In this document: one piece after another, positions 29,313 to 38,462 of the stretch | How the letters are laid out: each line of letters opens with the position of its first letter | How positions within the stretch are numbered: the stretch's first letter is position 1 | DNA from: Symbiopectobacterium purcellii | Lineage (GTDB): Bacteria > Pseudomonadota > Gammaproteobacteria > Enterobacterales > Enterobacteriaceae | Assembly (NCBI RefSeq): GCF_019797845.1 | Contig: NZ_CP081864.1 | Coordinates: 4,340,001 to 4,404,000, forward strand | Direction of reading: 5' to 3' | Length of the DNA stretch: 64,000 nucleotides | Translations under genes and position numbers: made by a program | The notes under the pieces: generated by a model | What the model saw: the letters and a program-made list of their open reading frames with translations, nothing else | What the model was told of the DNA's origin: nothing | Databases searched by the model: none

Positions 29313-30907
29313 CAGGCTTTTTTCACCTGATCGTACGGGTTGTCACGCAGTACCGTCATGTTCACACCGCTGATGTTTTTGCGGCAGGCAATCGGCAAGG
29401 TGTTTTGCATCAGGAAAATAAACGGGCTGTGCTCACGGTGCTCACGCTGGATGGTTTCATACAGCGCGATACGCTTGGCGGAATAGCTTTCATGCAACGC
29501 CTGCTCGGTTAACGTGTTGAATTTTTCGTCAGACCAGCCGCAGCGCCATGCCAGAGTACGGCTGCGCGCATTTTCCGTGTTATCGAGATTGACGCAGAAC
29601 GCTTCGGTGTTCGAATTGGGATCGAAATAGTCAGCGCCCCAGGCCGTGATCGCCAATTGGTGCTGGCGGGCACGCATTTTGGTCAACACCGCGCGGTTTT
29701 CAGAAGAGACCAACTTCGCCTTGATCCCCACGGCACCCAGTTGAGTCTGGATGGCCTGCGCGATATCCGGATAGGGCTGTGCAGAGTAGTGATCGATGGT
29801 GATCTCGAACCCATCGGGATAACCCGCTTCTGCCAACAGCGCTTTCGCCTTGGCCACATCCTGATGGAACGGCGTATCGTCCAGTGCCGCAGGGAAGCCG
29901 CCCGGCAGGAAGCTCTGATGCACGCGGTGCGTCAGTGGAATGATGTTTTTCTGAATGGCGTCATAATCAATCGCCCATTTCAGCGCCTGCCACACCTGCG
30001 GTTTTTTCAGTAATTCATTGGTGGTGTTGCACGACATTAGCATGATGGTCGAAACGTCACGACGGATCACATTGAACTCAGGGTCGTTGACGATCGGGCG
30101 CAGTTGTTCGCTGGTCAGATCGCGCGCGATATCCACATCCCCTTTTTGCAGCATCAGCAACTGTGCCGCAGGGTCGGTGATGTGCTTCATGATCACGCGC
30201 TGAATTTTGCTGTCGGTCTGGAAGTGGGTGTTCTTCTCCAGAATGATGCTTTCGCTCGCTTTCCAACTACGCAGCGTGAACGGGCCAGACCCGGCACTGT
30301 GCTGTTTAATCCAGGCGTAGCCGAAATCGCCGTCCTGTTGGTTCGCCAGCGCGGCTTTCTTCTGCACGATGCTGCCCACTGGCGCAGAGAGGCAATAGAG
30401 CAGGAAAGATTCTGCCGCCGGCTTGTCCAGGTTCAGCACCAGCGTACTGGCATCCGGCGCGGTGATGTGCTGCTCCACGTTATCCTTGGTGAAGCCGAAC
30501 TGGTTGATAATGAAGGCGGGGCTTTTATCCATTTTAACCGCACGCTGTAACGAGAACGCTGCATCTTCTGCGGTAACTGGCGTGCCATCGGAAAATTTTG
30601 CTTTTGGATCAATATGGAAGGTAAAGGTCTTACCGTCGTTGCTCACTTCCCAGTGCGTGGCCAACTCGCCTTTCACTTCGCTGGGTTTCAACGGGTTTGG
30701 CATGACCAGACGCTGGTAGAGGTTACCCACAATCTCAGAGCCTACCGCTTCAAAACTTTCATGGGGATCAAGGCTGGTCATGTTATCCAATTGCATCGCC
30801 ATCACCAGCATGGTGGGAGGCGTGGCAGCAAAAGCGGAGTGCAGGTTCAGATAGGATAAAAAAGGTACGGCGCCGCAACCGGCGAGAAAACGTCTCCTGG
30901 TAAGCAT
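29312..30907 (-). CDS. Peptide-binding protein of the second importer, with a Tat-type signal
   Basis: A 531-residue family 5 solute-binding protein. The N-terminus MLTRRRFLAGCGAVPFLSYL has a twin-arginine motif (TRRRFLAG) followed by a moderately hydrophobic stretch and a cut site after SAFA, so export folded by the Tat route is predicted. A cysteine at residue 11 sits inside the signal, not in a clear lipobox. The mature part has TSLDPHESFEAVGSEIVGNLYQ, SAGSGPFTLRSW and WGADYFDPNS, all typical of SBP_bac_5. TTGAGGG is 5 bases upstream of the ATG. First gene of the minus-strand importer operon; ligand unknown. Confidence 0.88.
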   Translation of the reverse strand: MLTRRRFLAGCGAVPFLSYLNLHSAFAATPPTMLVMAMQLDNMTSLDPHESFEAVGSEIVGNLYQRLVMPNPLKPSEVKGELATHWEVSNDGKTFTFHIDPKAKFSDGTPVTAEDAAFSLQRAVKMDKSPAFIINQFGFTKDNVEQHITAPDASTLVLNLDKPAAESFLLYCLSAPVGSIVQKKAALANQQDGDFGYAWIKQHSAGSGPFTLRSWKASESIILEKNTHFQTDSKIQRVIMKHITDPAAQLLMLQKGDVDIARDLTSEQLRPIVNDPEFNVIRRDVSTIMLMSCNTTNELLKKPQVWQALKWAIDYDAIQKNIIPLTHRVHQSFLPGGFPAALDDTPFHQDVAKAKALLAEAGYPDGFEITIDHYSAQPYPDIAQAIQTQLGAVGIKAKLVSSENRAVLTKMRARQHQLAITAWGADYFDPNSNTEAFCVNLDNTENARSRTLAWRCGWSDEKFNTLTEQALHESYSAKRIALYETIQREHREHSPFIFLMQNTLPIACRKNISGVNMTVLRDNPYDQVKKA

Positions 30908-31107
30908 GAATCCCTCAACTTATTGATATATTTAACAATTAATTGGATTTTATTTCATATCCAGCCTTGACATAGTCAAACGGGATTGGCTTAAATGAAC
31001 GCACCAGGACATCCATTCCCTGCGCAATCATTTGTCCATTTTGGGGCAACGTGCACCTTAATGGGGCAAATACCGTTTCATCGCATCCTGAGCCGATAAC
31101 TTTGAAT
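30908..31107. promoter_or_regulatory. Divergent promoter region between importer and M19 dipeptidase genes
   Basis: Two hundred bases separate the binding-protein start (minus) and the dipeptidase start (plus). The left half is AT-rich (TTAACAATTAATTGGATTTTATTTCAT). It should contain promoters for both transcripts, and the nearby LysR regulator is the natural candidate to act here. I could not define a clear T-N11-A box. Confidence 0.4.
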
Positions 31108-32187
31108 ATGTCTAACAATTTCCTAACGGGTACGCAACGCCCTTTCCCTGTTTTTGACGGGCATAACGATGTTTTATTACGCCTTTATTCCTCCCACCGG
31201 GAGGATGCGGTCAATGCCTTTCTACAAGGCCCAGCCGCCGGTCAAATCGATTTGCCGCGTATCCGACAAGGGGGACTGGCTGGCGGATTATTCGCCGTTT
31301 ATGTCCCATCCCCTAAAGACCCAGCAAAATCTGTACCAGAAAACGACAGTTTGTTTGTAAACCATGCGACACCGTCGATGGAATCTGCCAGAGAGATAAC
31401 CTTTTCAATGATTTCCACGCTGTTGCGCATTGAGGCGGCCTCCGCTGGGCAAGCCAAAATTTGCCACAGCGTAGCCGATATTCGTCACTGCATGGCGACG
31501 GAAACCCTGGCGATGGTGTTGCACATTGAAGGTGCAGAGGCACTCGACCCCGATCTGGAACTGCTTGATATCCTTCACGCAGCGGGTTTACGCACCCTGG
31601 GTCCACTCTGGAGTCGACCGAATATCTTCGGCGACGGCGTACCGTTTCGCTTCCCTTCTTCAGCCGATATCGGTTCCGGGCTGACGGAAACCGGCCTGCG
31701 TCTGGTGAAAGCCTGTAACGCCAAACGCATCATGGTGGATTTGTCGCACATGGATGAAAAAGGGTTCTGGCAGACCGCTCGCATCAGCGATGCCCCGCTG
31801 GTTGCCAGCCACTCCAACGCCAATGCACTCTGCGCGCAGTCCCGCAATCTGACAGACAAACAGCTGGATGCCATTCGTGAAAGCAACGGCTTTGTCGGCG
31901 TGAATTTCGGTACTGCGTTCCTGCGCGCCGATGGTAAAAAAGACCCGAACGCCACGGTGGAAGAGATTGTCCGCCACGTCGATTACCTGCTCAACAAGCT
32001 GGGAGAAGACGGCGTCGGTTTCGGTTCCGATTTCGATGGCACCACCGTGCCGCCAGACCTGCATGATGTCGCAGGGCTGCCACTCCTGGTCGACGCACTG
32101 ACGCGACGCGGATACGATCGCCCATTGCTGGAAAAAATCTGCTACGGCAACTGGTTGCGTGTACTGGAAGCCACCTGGGGTAAATAA
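31108..32187 (+). CDS. M19 membrane-dipeptidase-family peptidase
   Basis: A 359-residue zinc dipeptidase of the renal dipeptidase (M19) family, which cleaves L,L- and L,D-dipeptides. Metal-site motifs are present: FDGHNDVLLR (H-x-D), VLHIEGAEAL (bridging glutamate), LSHMDEKGFW, ASHSNANALC and GFGSDFDGT. There is no signal peptide, so it is cytoplasmic like other bacterial members. I chose the ATG at 31108 (MSNNFLTGTQRPFPVFDGH); an in-frame GTG at 31051 would add 19 residues without homology. It is divergent from the second importer and followed by a LysR gene 88 bases on. Confidence 0.88.
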   Translation: MSNNFLTGTQRPFPVFDGHNDVLLRLYSSHREDAVNAFLQGPAAGQIDLPRIRQGGLAGGLFAVYVPSPKDPAKSVPENDSLFVNHATPSMESAREITFSMISTLLRIEAASAGQAKICHSVADIRHCMATETLAMVLHIEGAEALDPDLELLDILHAAGLRTLGPLWSRPNIFGDGVPFRFPSSADIGSGLTETGLRLVKACNAKRIMVDLSHMDEKGFWQTARISDAPLVASHSNANALCAQSRNLTDKQLDAIRESNGFVGVNFGTAFLRADGKKDPNATVEEIVRHVDYLLNKLGEDGVGFGSDFDGTTVPPDLHDVAGLPLLVDALTRRGYDRPLLEKICYGNWLRVLEATWGK

Positions 32188-32275
32188 CCACGGGCCAAAG
32201 TATCGGGTGGCGTGGATATTGCATGGAATTTGCTCAAGGTGAAATGATGACCTAACCAACACGGAGCACCTGTCC

Positions 32276-33184
32276 ATGCGTTTACGCCACATCGAAATCT
32301 TTCAGGCTATTCTTCAGGCTGGCACCATCAGCGGTGCTGCCCGCTTGCTGAACGTTTCGCAGCCGAACGTCAGCCGGGTGCTCAATCATGCGGAGCAACA
32401 GCTGGGATTTGCCCTGTTTGAACGCGGCGCGCAGGGCATGGTGGCAACACGCGAAGGGCGACGTCTGATCCCCGAAGTACAGGAGCTTTACATCCATCTG
32501 CAAGCCATTGGTTCACTGACGGAACAGATGAGACGCAATCGGGTACAAACGGTGCGGTTAGGGGCGGCGCATGCGTTTAGCCAAATGGTGGTTGCACCCA
32601 CCATGGTGGAATTTCACAAGCAAGAAGCGCGTGTCAACGTAGAGCTGGTGACCGAGCACTTCTCCACGCTGTGTCAAAATATCCTGCAAGACCAACTCGA
32701 TTTTGCGCTGGTCTTTGGTCAACAAGTACCCGCAGCCCTGCTGGCTGAGCCGCTGTTTCAAGCCTATATGGTCGCTGTGTTGCCCAAAGACAGCCCACAG
32801 AATGGTCCGGTATCGCTGGAGTGGCTCTGTTCCAATAACCTGCTGATGATGCAGCAGCAAGACCCGTTAGGCCAGGTGCTGCACCGTGCGTTGCGCGCCA
32901 AAGGGCTCACGCCGATGTCATCGGTGTATATTAAAACCTACTCGGTAATTGCCGACATGGTACTGGCAGGCGGCGGTGCGGGTATCGTCGATCTGTTTAC
33001 CGCGCATCGCTATGCCGATATGTTGAAAATTGTACCGATCGCACAGCCGCTGCCGTTCGAGGTGACGCTGATCAGCCGTCGCGACAACCCACAATCACGC
33101 GCCGCATTGCAATTGAAGCAACTGATGAAAAACAAGTGCTGGGAAATTGCCCGACAAAACGAAGGTCTGTTTCACGCCGCATAA
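32276..33184 (+). CDS. LysR-family transcriptional regulator
   Basis: A 302-residue LysR-type regulator. The N-terminal winged helix (MRLRHIEIFQAILQAGTISG, then AARLLNVSQPNVSRVLNHAE) is followed by the linker helix and an effector domain (VRLGAAHAFSQMVVAPTMVEF, then QDQLDFALVFGQ). Similar N-termini occur in regulators of amino acid or opine catabolism. By position at the end of the peptide block it probably controls the divergent importer and dipeptidase genes, responding to a peptide or amino acid. That role is inferred, not seen. Confidence 0.88.
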   Translation: MRLRHIEIFQAILQAGTISGAARLLNVSQPNVSRVLNHAEQQLGFALFERGAQGMVATREGRRLIPEVQELYIHLQAIGSLTEQMRRNRVQTVRLGAAHAFSQMVVAPTMVEFHKQEARVNVELVTEHFSTLCQNILQDQLDFALVFGQQVPAALLAEPLFQAYMVAVLPKDSPQNGPVSLEWLCSNNLLMMQQQDPLGQVLHRALRAKGLTPMSSVYIKTYSVIADMVLAGGGAGIVDLFTAHRYADMLKIVPIAQPLPFEVTLISRRDNPQSRAALQLKQLMKNKCWEIARQNEGLFHAA

Positions 33185-33300
33185 TGCGGTCGCGCTCTGA
33201 AATCCTCTCGTGCGCCGACGGCTCAACCGATTTTATCCTACCCTGCAAAACCACGGGCGCGTTATACTCGCCCTATCTCTTGCTAAACAGGTAAATACCG

Positions 33301-34164
33301 ATGATCCGCAGTATGACCGCCTACGCCCGCCGTGACATCAAGGGCGGCTGGGGTAACGCAGCGTGGGAGCTTCGCTCCGTTAACCAGCGTTATCTTGAAA
33401 CATACATCCGCTTACCGGAACAGTTCCGCAGCCTGGAGCCAATGATTCGTGAGCGTATTCGCGCCCGTCTGACGCGCGGAAAAATCGAATGCAACCTGCG
33501 TTTTGAACTCGATCCGAGTGCGCAAGGCAGCCTGATCCTGAATGAAAAACTGGCAAAACAGCTGGTTGAAGCCGCCAACTGGGTCAAAATGCAGAGCGAT
33601 GAAGGGGAAGTCAATCCCGTTGATATTTTGCGTTGGCCGGGCGTGATGTCCGCTCAAGATCAAGACCTTGATGCGATCAGCAAGGAGTTGATGGCCGCAC
33701 TGGAAAACGCGCTGGATGATTTTATCACCGCGCGCGAAACCGAAGGTGCCGCGCTGAAACTGCTCATTGAGCAACGCCTTGCAGGCGTGAGTGCCGAAGT
33801 GGTGAAAGTGCGCGCGCACATGCCAACTATTCTGCAATGGCAGCGCGAACGCCTGCTCAACAAGCTGGAAGAAGCGCAGGTGCAGTTGGAAAACAACCGA
33901 CTGGAACAGGAATTGGTGCTGTTGGCACAGCGTGTTGACGTTGCCGAAGAGCTGGACCGGCTCGAAGCGCACGTTAAAGAGACCTACAACATCCTGAAAA
34001 AGCCGGAAGCCGTTGGCCGCCGTCTGGACTTCATGATGCAAGAATTCAACCGCGAATCTAACACCTTGGCCTCCAAATCCATCAACGCCGACGTCACTGC
34101 CAGCGCCATTGAGCTGAAAGTGCTGATTGAGCAGATGCGTGAGCAGATTCAGAACATCGAGTAA
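33301..34164 (+). CDS. yicC: YicC family protein (endoribonuclease-associated)
   Basis: A 287-residue protein with the YicC N-terminal (MIRSMTAYARRDIKGGWGNAAWE, RLTRGKIECNLRFE) and C-terminal (GRRLDFMMQEFNRESNTLASK) domains intact. E. coli YicC has been reported to promote decay of the small RNA RyhB and to act as an endoribonuclease. In E. coli it is the direct divergent neighbour of rph; here they are 18 kb apart. A strong terminator follows at 34197-34228. Confidence 0.95.
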   Translation: MIRSMTAYARRDIKGGWGNAAWELRSVNQRYLETYIRLPEQFRSLEPMIRERIRARLTRGKIECNLRFELDPSAQGSLILNEKLAKQLVEAANWVKMQSDEGEVNPVDILRWPGVMSAQDQDLDAISKELMAALENALDDFITARETEGAALKLLIEQRLAGVSAEVVKVRAHMPTILQWQRERLLNKLEEAQVQLENNRLEQELVLLAQRVDVAEELDRLEAHVKETYNILKKPEAVGRRLDFMMQEFNRESNTLASKSINADVTASAIELKVLIEQMREQIQNIE

Positions 34165-34196
34165 CGTTTCACGCGCTCTCACCACCGCTCGTTGCT

Positions 34197-34228
34197 AAAA
34201 AAGCCATGGTAAAAAATGGCTTTTTTTT
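34197..34228 (+). terminator. Intrinsic terminator after yicC
   Basis: AAAAAAGCCAT-GGTAAAAA-ATGGCTTTTTTTT: an A-run, a 5-bp GC-containing stem extended by A-T pairs, and eight T. It lies 33 bases after the yicC stop. Confidence 0.88.
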
Positions 34229-34366
34229 CATCTCATTGAACGCATCCAAATATCCGTGCCCGAACAACGGACAGAGATCAACATCAATACCCAATCCTAT
34301 AATGAATTGAACATTGTTTATAATTGAATCAAAACAGCACTAAATGTACATTCAAGAAGACACATT

Positions 34367-34645
34367 ATGCGTATTTACACCTCAACGCAGGCACGGGCCA
34401 AAATCTCAGAGGTATTGGATGCGGCCACACATGGCGAACCCGTTGAAATCACTCGTCGAGACGGTAGCGCAGCCGTGGTTATCAGCAAGGCTGAATTTGA
34501 GGCATACCAAAACGCTAAGCTGGATGCCGAGTTTGATGTGGTGTTACTGATGTCTTTGAGCTCGCCGCCACCTACTGGGTCGCGATCGCTCGTGGACACA
34601 TTTTTAACGATAGGAATAAACGCACAGCGTTCTTTGTTACCATGA
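34367..34645 (+). CDS. Phd/YefM-type antitoxin, C-terminus lost by deletion
   Basis: The first 57 residues are a normal Phd antitoxin: MRIYTSTQARAKISEVLDAA, then GEPVEITRRDGSAAVVISKA, then EFEAYQNAKLDAEFD, which follow P1 Phd closely. Phd binds its own promoter through this N-terminal part and neutralises Doc with the C-terminus. After DAEFD the frame enters doc sequence out of register and reads on for 35 unrelated residues. The expected toxin-binding tail and the start of doc have been removed by a deletion near 34537. The protein could still bind DNA but probably not the toxin. Confidence 0.7.
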   Translation: MRIYTSTQARAKISEVLDAATHGEPVEITRRDGSAAVVISKAEFEAYQNAKLDAEFDVVLLMSLSSPPPTGSRSLVDTFLTIGINAQRSLLP

Positions 34646-34797
34646 CCTTCCTCTACCGTAACGGTATTAGCATTCGTGATACCGACAATATGTTGGAAAA
34701 CTTAACGGTAGAGGCAGCAATTGGCGAGAAAACCGTCGATCAATTAGCACAGCATTTACGTGACTTAGTGGAGAATGTTATCCCTACTCATCAATGA
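34537..34797 (+). pseudogene. doc toxin remnant (C-terminal two thirds)
   Basis: In the frame one base off from the antitoxin, 34537-34797 encodes VTDVFELAATYWVAIARGH followed by IFNDRNKRTAFF, the Fic/Doc catalytic motif (H-x-F-x-D/N-x-N-K-R), and a Doc-like tail ending in TGA at 34795. P1 Doc has EITDLFEVSATYLVATARGH at the same place, so roughly the first 50 residues of the toxin are missing and there is no start codon. Doc phosphorylates EF-Tu in intact systems. With Phd truncated by the same deletion, the pair is a dead toxin-antitoxin module. Confidence 0.75.
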
Positions 34798-34822
34798 CGA
34801 GCGAACAGCCCTGAACAGGCAA

Positions 34823-37453
34823 CTACCTGACAACCTGCAACGTCACATGCAGCAGGTATTCCACCTCAAAGTCTTCCGTGCCGCTTCTCGCAGAAAAATG
34901 AATATCGCCCACATAACGCCCTGGAGGCAAGGTTGCATTATCGTCTGCCGAGAACACCAGTTCAGCATCCATACCATTCCCGGCCTTGGCACAGCCAATC
35001 GCATCATTGAGCGGCCTGAGCTTACAACCAGAATGGCGATATCCTCTGAATTTCACCGTATAGCGATTTTCATCCGCTTGGTTGGTCAATACCACGACTA
35101 AAGCCTGATCGCTACGCGATGACCAGACCAATTGCTGGGGGCCAAGGGTCGGCGCTTTTGCGACAAACCCTAGTGATGAATACCCCTTGACCGGTACCGA
35201 GCGATATCTGACACCTTCACTGGCAATATCCCAGGAGTCTTCAATAAATCCCATGGTCTTGACGCTGACATCACTCACGCTGGAGTGGTTAATAGCGGCG
35301 GTAACCGTCACCTTACCTTTATCAACACTTTTTAAGCTGGCACTGGCGATACCCTGCGCAGATGTTACGGTCTTGCTGGCGGACAAGTGACCAAATGAAT
35401 GCCGCCATTGCACCACCGCATTGGGAACAGGGTTGCCGTGCTCATCGCTAATCAAGGCGGTAAACTGAACATAATCAATGCCATCACCTGTCAGTAAGGA
35501 TTTATCCGCAGACAGAGACTCGACCCTGGCCGTCGTCACATCGGCCTTCAGTGCGAATCTTGCCGATAATGATGCCATCGCCACACCATCAAGCCGTGGC
35601 GTTATGGAATAAACCCCCGCTTTCGTTCCCCTTACCGTAGCAATATAGCGGCCAGTCTCCCCGCTTTCACGAATTGCACTGAGAGCCACTTCACTGGCAG
35701 AGGGGTCACCTCCCTGCTGGTTTTGTAGCCGAAAGGAAAGATGGCCGGCCATGTTGCGCAGGGGTCTATCGTTACTGTCTTTTATCGTGAGGACGATGTT
35801 GATACTGCTCGTATTGTTTGCCACGGCTGAAACCGGCATCACCGATAACGTGCCACGGGGGGTATCAGAGGCTATACGCATCATGGTCATTGCGGGCGCA
35901 TGAACGCGTACCCAAGATCTCCCCTGATTGGAGCGATGTCCCTGTGTACCTACGGCAACGGCACAAACGCGATAACAATTCTGGGGCTGACCGTCTTCCT
36001 TATAGTTGGGTAACACGACCGCATAATTTTGGTAGCCACGCGGCAAAATTTTTCCGCCAGCAGCGATCAACGCCGGGGCGGACCACTCAAGACGAGAGAG
36101 CCTATCGGTGGCATTCACTTCAACATTAAGCGGTTTTTGCTCTCCGGAATACCCATCTACCGTTCGAATCATACTCAAAAAGAGGCGCTGTATCTTACGG
36201 TACTCAAGCACCAGATGATTTTTGCGAGTGACAAGATCGTAACGCTGCCTCGGCAAATGGCGAATCGAACGAACGGCTTCAGGATCAAGTTGCCGTTCCC
36301 AAGGCAAACTAAACTGATAGTGAAATTGCAGGCCAAAGCGCGTATCACCGCTTCCTGCTTTTCCACTGCGCTGCTCTGCACTCAACGTCATCAGTGGAAA
36401 GGGGGTGTAGCTTACGCCCACCCCCATGGCATGCGGGTTATGTTGGCGGTCGTCTTTACCAAACAGGACCACCTGCTCGCCATAAAATTGTTCATACGAT
36501 AGCCTTACACCAAGTTGGGGCCAATAAGGTAAATAGGCTTCTGTGCGAATGTCCCACCCATTCGCAGGACGCTCCCGTTCATTACCATACGGCGCTTTCC
36601 AATTGCTAAGGCGCAGGTAACTGTTCACACCCAGCTTCAGGAAATCACGCCAGTACTCGACGCCAATCCCCGCACGCACATGATGATGGGAAAAATCGTA
36701 GTCAAGAAAACCGTTGCCCCCCAGCACAGCGCTGTGCGTGACGTGACGCATGCCTAAACCCAGGTTTGCCTGCACACGTTTATCAATATGGTGGATACTG
36801 CCCTGGGTGAAAATAAGATTGTCCTGCCGGTCTCGCAAAGGAAGCAATAAATCAACCTGCGATTTTTTAAGCAAAGAGGCATTATTCGCATCGAGTTGCA
36901 CTCGAGCAGTACCAAAACGGCTTAGCCACTGCTGAAACCCACTACCGGCCTGATCGACAGCAATGCGATGCAGTTCAGTCATCGCGGTATCGCGCTTTGG
37001 ATCGTCAGCAAGAAAAGGGCCAATACGGAGGGCTAATTGAGCAACCTTATGCGACCGTTCATTATCTGGAATTACCAGGGAAGACTCATCACGTTGATAA
37101 TTTTTACTGTTTGATACCAAAGGTAATGCTGGGATAATCAGTTTTTCACCAGGTTGAAGATCATCAAACTCATATAATGAGGTCCGCGACGCATTTAATT
37201 GTCGCAATATCTCCAAACTGATATGCAGTTTTTTTGCCACGGATGGCGGTGACTCTCCCATTTTCAACGTATATAGCATAGTGGGTAGGGAAGCAAGGTC
37301 CTCAGTATCGTTGAAAATTTGATGAGTGGATTGTGCATGAGAGGAGAGAGGCGAACCACTCAGAGTGAGTACGAACAAGAATACGCCCGATAAGTAAATA
37401 GGGTTTACTCTCAAAAATCGTAATAAACGACAAAAGAAATCACGCATAAACAT
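34823..37453 (-). CDS. Inverse autotransporter (intimin/invasin type) with LysM and Ig-like domains
   Basis: An 876-residue predicted outer-membrane adhesin. Order: Sec signal (FLFVLTLSGSPLSSHA), a periplasmic LysM domain at about residues 59-110 (YTLKMGESPPSVAKKL, PGEKLIIPA) that may bind murein, the inverse-autotransporter beta-barrel (VDLLLPLRDRQDNLIFTQGS, YDFSHHHVRAGIGVEYWRDF) to about 430, then at least two bacterial Ig-like domains (around 530-640 and 640-740) exposed outside, and a C-terminal 150 residues with two cysteines that I do not recognise. The barrel exports the Ig-like part, which binds host or other cells in intimin and invasin. Start uncertain: ATG 37453 or 37447; no strong ribosome site. 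It lies downstream of three regulator genes on the same strand. Confidence 0.85.
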   Translation of the reverse strand: MFMRDFFCRLLRFLRVNPIYLSGVFLFVLTLSGSPLSSHAQSTHQIFNDTEDLASLPTMLYTLKMGESPPSVAKKLHISLEILRQLNASRTSLYEFDDLQPGEKLIIPALPLVSNSKNYQRDESSLVIPDNERSHKVAQLALRIGPFLADDPKRDTAMTELHRIAVDQAGSGFQQWLSRFGTARVQLDANNASLLKKSQVDLLLPLRDRQDNLIFTQGSIHHIDKRVQANLGLGMRHVTHSAVLGGNGFLDYDFSHHHVRAGIGVEYWRDFLKLGVNSYLRLSNWKAPYGNERERPANGWDIRTEAYLPYWPQLGVRLSYEQFYGEQVVLFGKDDRQHNPHAMGVGVSYTPFPLMTLSAEQRSGKAGSGDTRFGLQFHYQFSLPWERQLDPEAVRSIRHLPRQRYDLVTRKNHLVLEYRKIQRLFLSMIRTVDGYSGEQKPLNVEVNATDRLSRLEWSAPALIAAGGKILPRGYQNYAVVLPNYKEDGQPQNCYRVCAVAVGTQGHRSNQGRSWVRVHAPAMTMMRIASDTPRGTLSVMPVSAVANNTSSINIVLTIKDSNDRPLRNMAGHLSFRLQNQQGGDPSASEVALSAIRESGETGRYIATVRGTKAGVYSITPRLDGVAMASLSARFALKADVTTARVESLSADKSLLTGDGIDYVQFTALISDEHGNPVPNAVVQWRHSFGHLSASKTVTSAQGIASASLKSVDKGKVTVTAAINHSSVSDVSVKTMGFIEDSWDIASEGVRYRSVPVKGYSSLGFVAKAPTLGPQQLVWSSRSDQALVVVLTNQADENRYTVKFRGYRHSGCKLRPLNDAIGCAKAGNGMDAELVFSADDNATLPPGRYVGDIHFSARSGTEDFEVEYLLHVTLQVVR

Positions 37454-37759
37454 GTATTTCAACTGTAATTCTGAAAATAACGAATACAGGAAACGACAGA
37501 AAAATAAAAATAGGAACGAGTCACCATCACGCCACAAACTATTCTTACAATCGTGTCTTGCTATCGAGGCTTATCAGTAATTTTTCACAGAAAGATTAAA
37601 ACAAATTCAGCGGCGAATCTTTCAAAAAATGACTCAATCCCTCCATGAGAGATAAAAGTAAAAAGCAAAAGATAAAAAATCATAACTAGTTGATTAAAAA
37701 CATATTAAATTTAAACGCATTATCGTGGCTATAACACAAACAAGTTATCATCTTTTCAT
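37454..37759. other. AT-rich gap between the adhesin and the IprA-like pseudogene
   Basis: About 306 bases, very AT-rich, without a gene or clear hairpin. It must contain the adhesin's ribosome site and probably a promoter, but no element stands out. Confidence 0.4.
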
Positions 37760-38392
37760 TCAAAATTTTTCTGGCAAATCGGAAACAGAGATAAGTTTAC
37801 CCTCTTTGGTTTCAATATACCCCCCTTTTTTCAACTCAGACAGAATTCTCATGACATGGCTACGGGACAGCCCTGTTAACTTGATAATAATTGAGGCTAT
37901 GCCAAATTGCATTCTAAAGTCCAGAGGTTTATCAATATAATGTAATAATATGCTTCTTATCACCTGATAACTGTCAAACTTTCCGGATATCAAGTTTCTT
38001 CGATATAATTAATTCAGGTTGGCGATCATCACGTAGATAAGGCATTCTTCCAGATGATTCTCTTTAATTATTTTCTGTAGCGTATTAACGTCACCTTGAT
38101 AAATAACTGTATCATGGCCTCCAGTAAAATAAACGGGAAAATAGGCATCGTATAAAAAATTAACACCAAAAAAAACAGGGGCGTGTAGATGCCCAAGAAG
38201 AATATCTTCATTCTTTCTATAAACGGAGAGAAATCCAGACGATACATAGAAAAATGACATTAAATCCTGTTTACCCTTGGCATTTTTCACCCTCACCATA
38301 TGAGGCAACAAAAAACTTTTCAATATATTTATCTTACTGCTCAATTTTTCTTCAAACAATGGGCAGCGTTTGTCTTCATAATGATATAACAT
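37760..38392 (-). pseudogene. IprA/YaiV-like (Crp/Fnr-type) regulator, split by an in-frame TAA
   Basis: Two open stretches in the same frame, 38392-38009 and about 38008-37760, are separated by one TAA at 38009-38011. Read through, they give a 210-residue protein that aligns with E. coli IprA (YaiV) end to end: cyclic-nucleotide-type beta domain (SGFLSVYRKNEDILLGHLHAPVFFG in two parts) and a C-terminal winged helix (LTGLSRSHVMRILSELKKGG, then YIETKEGKLISVSDLP). The stop follows IANLN, a spot where E. coli has sense codons. The C-terminal half has its own ATG at 37993 and could be made separately. Located between the receiver gene and the adhesin, all on one strand, so it probably regulated the adhesin. 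Confidence 0.75.
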
Positions 38393-38462
38393 GCTAAATT
38401 CTTACCTTGTAATAAAAACCGGTCTTCAATTTGAAGAATAGAAAAACATAAAAACGCCAACA

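Noticed and set aside
28551..29330. A 259-codon plus-strand frame opposite the DppB-like permease
   Set aside because: Shadow of a well-defined permease gene; composition rich in H, R and Q, with no motif.
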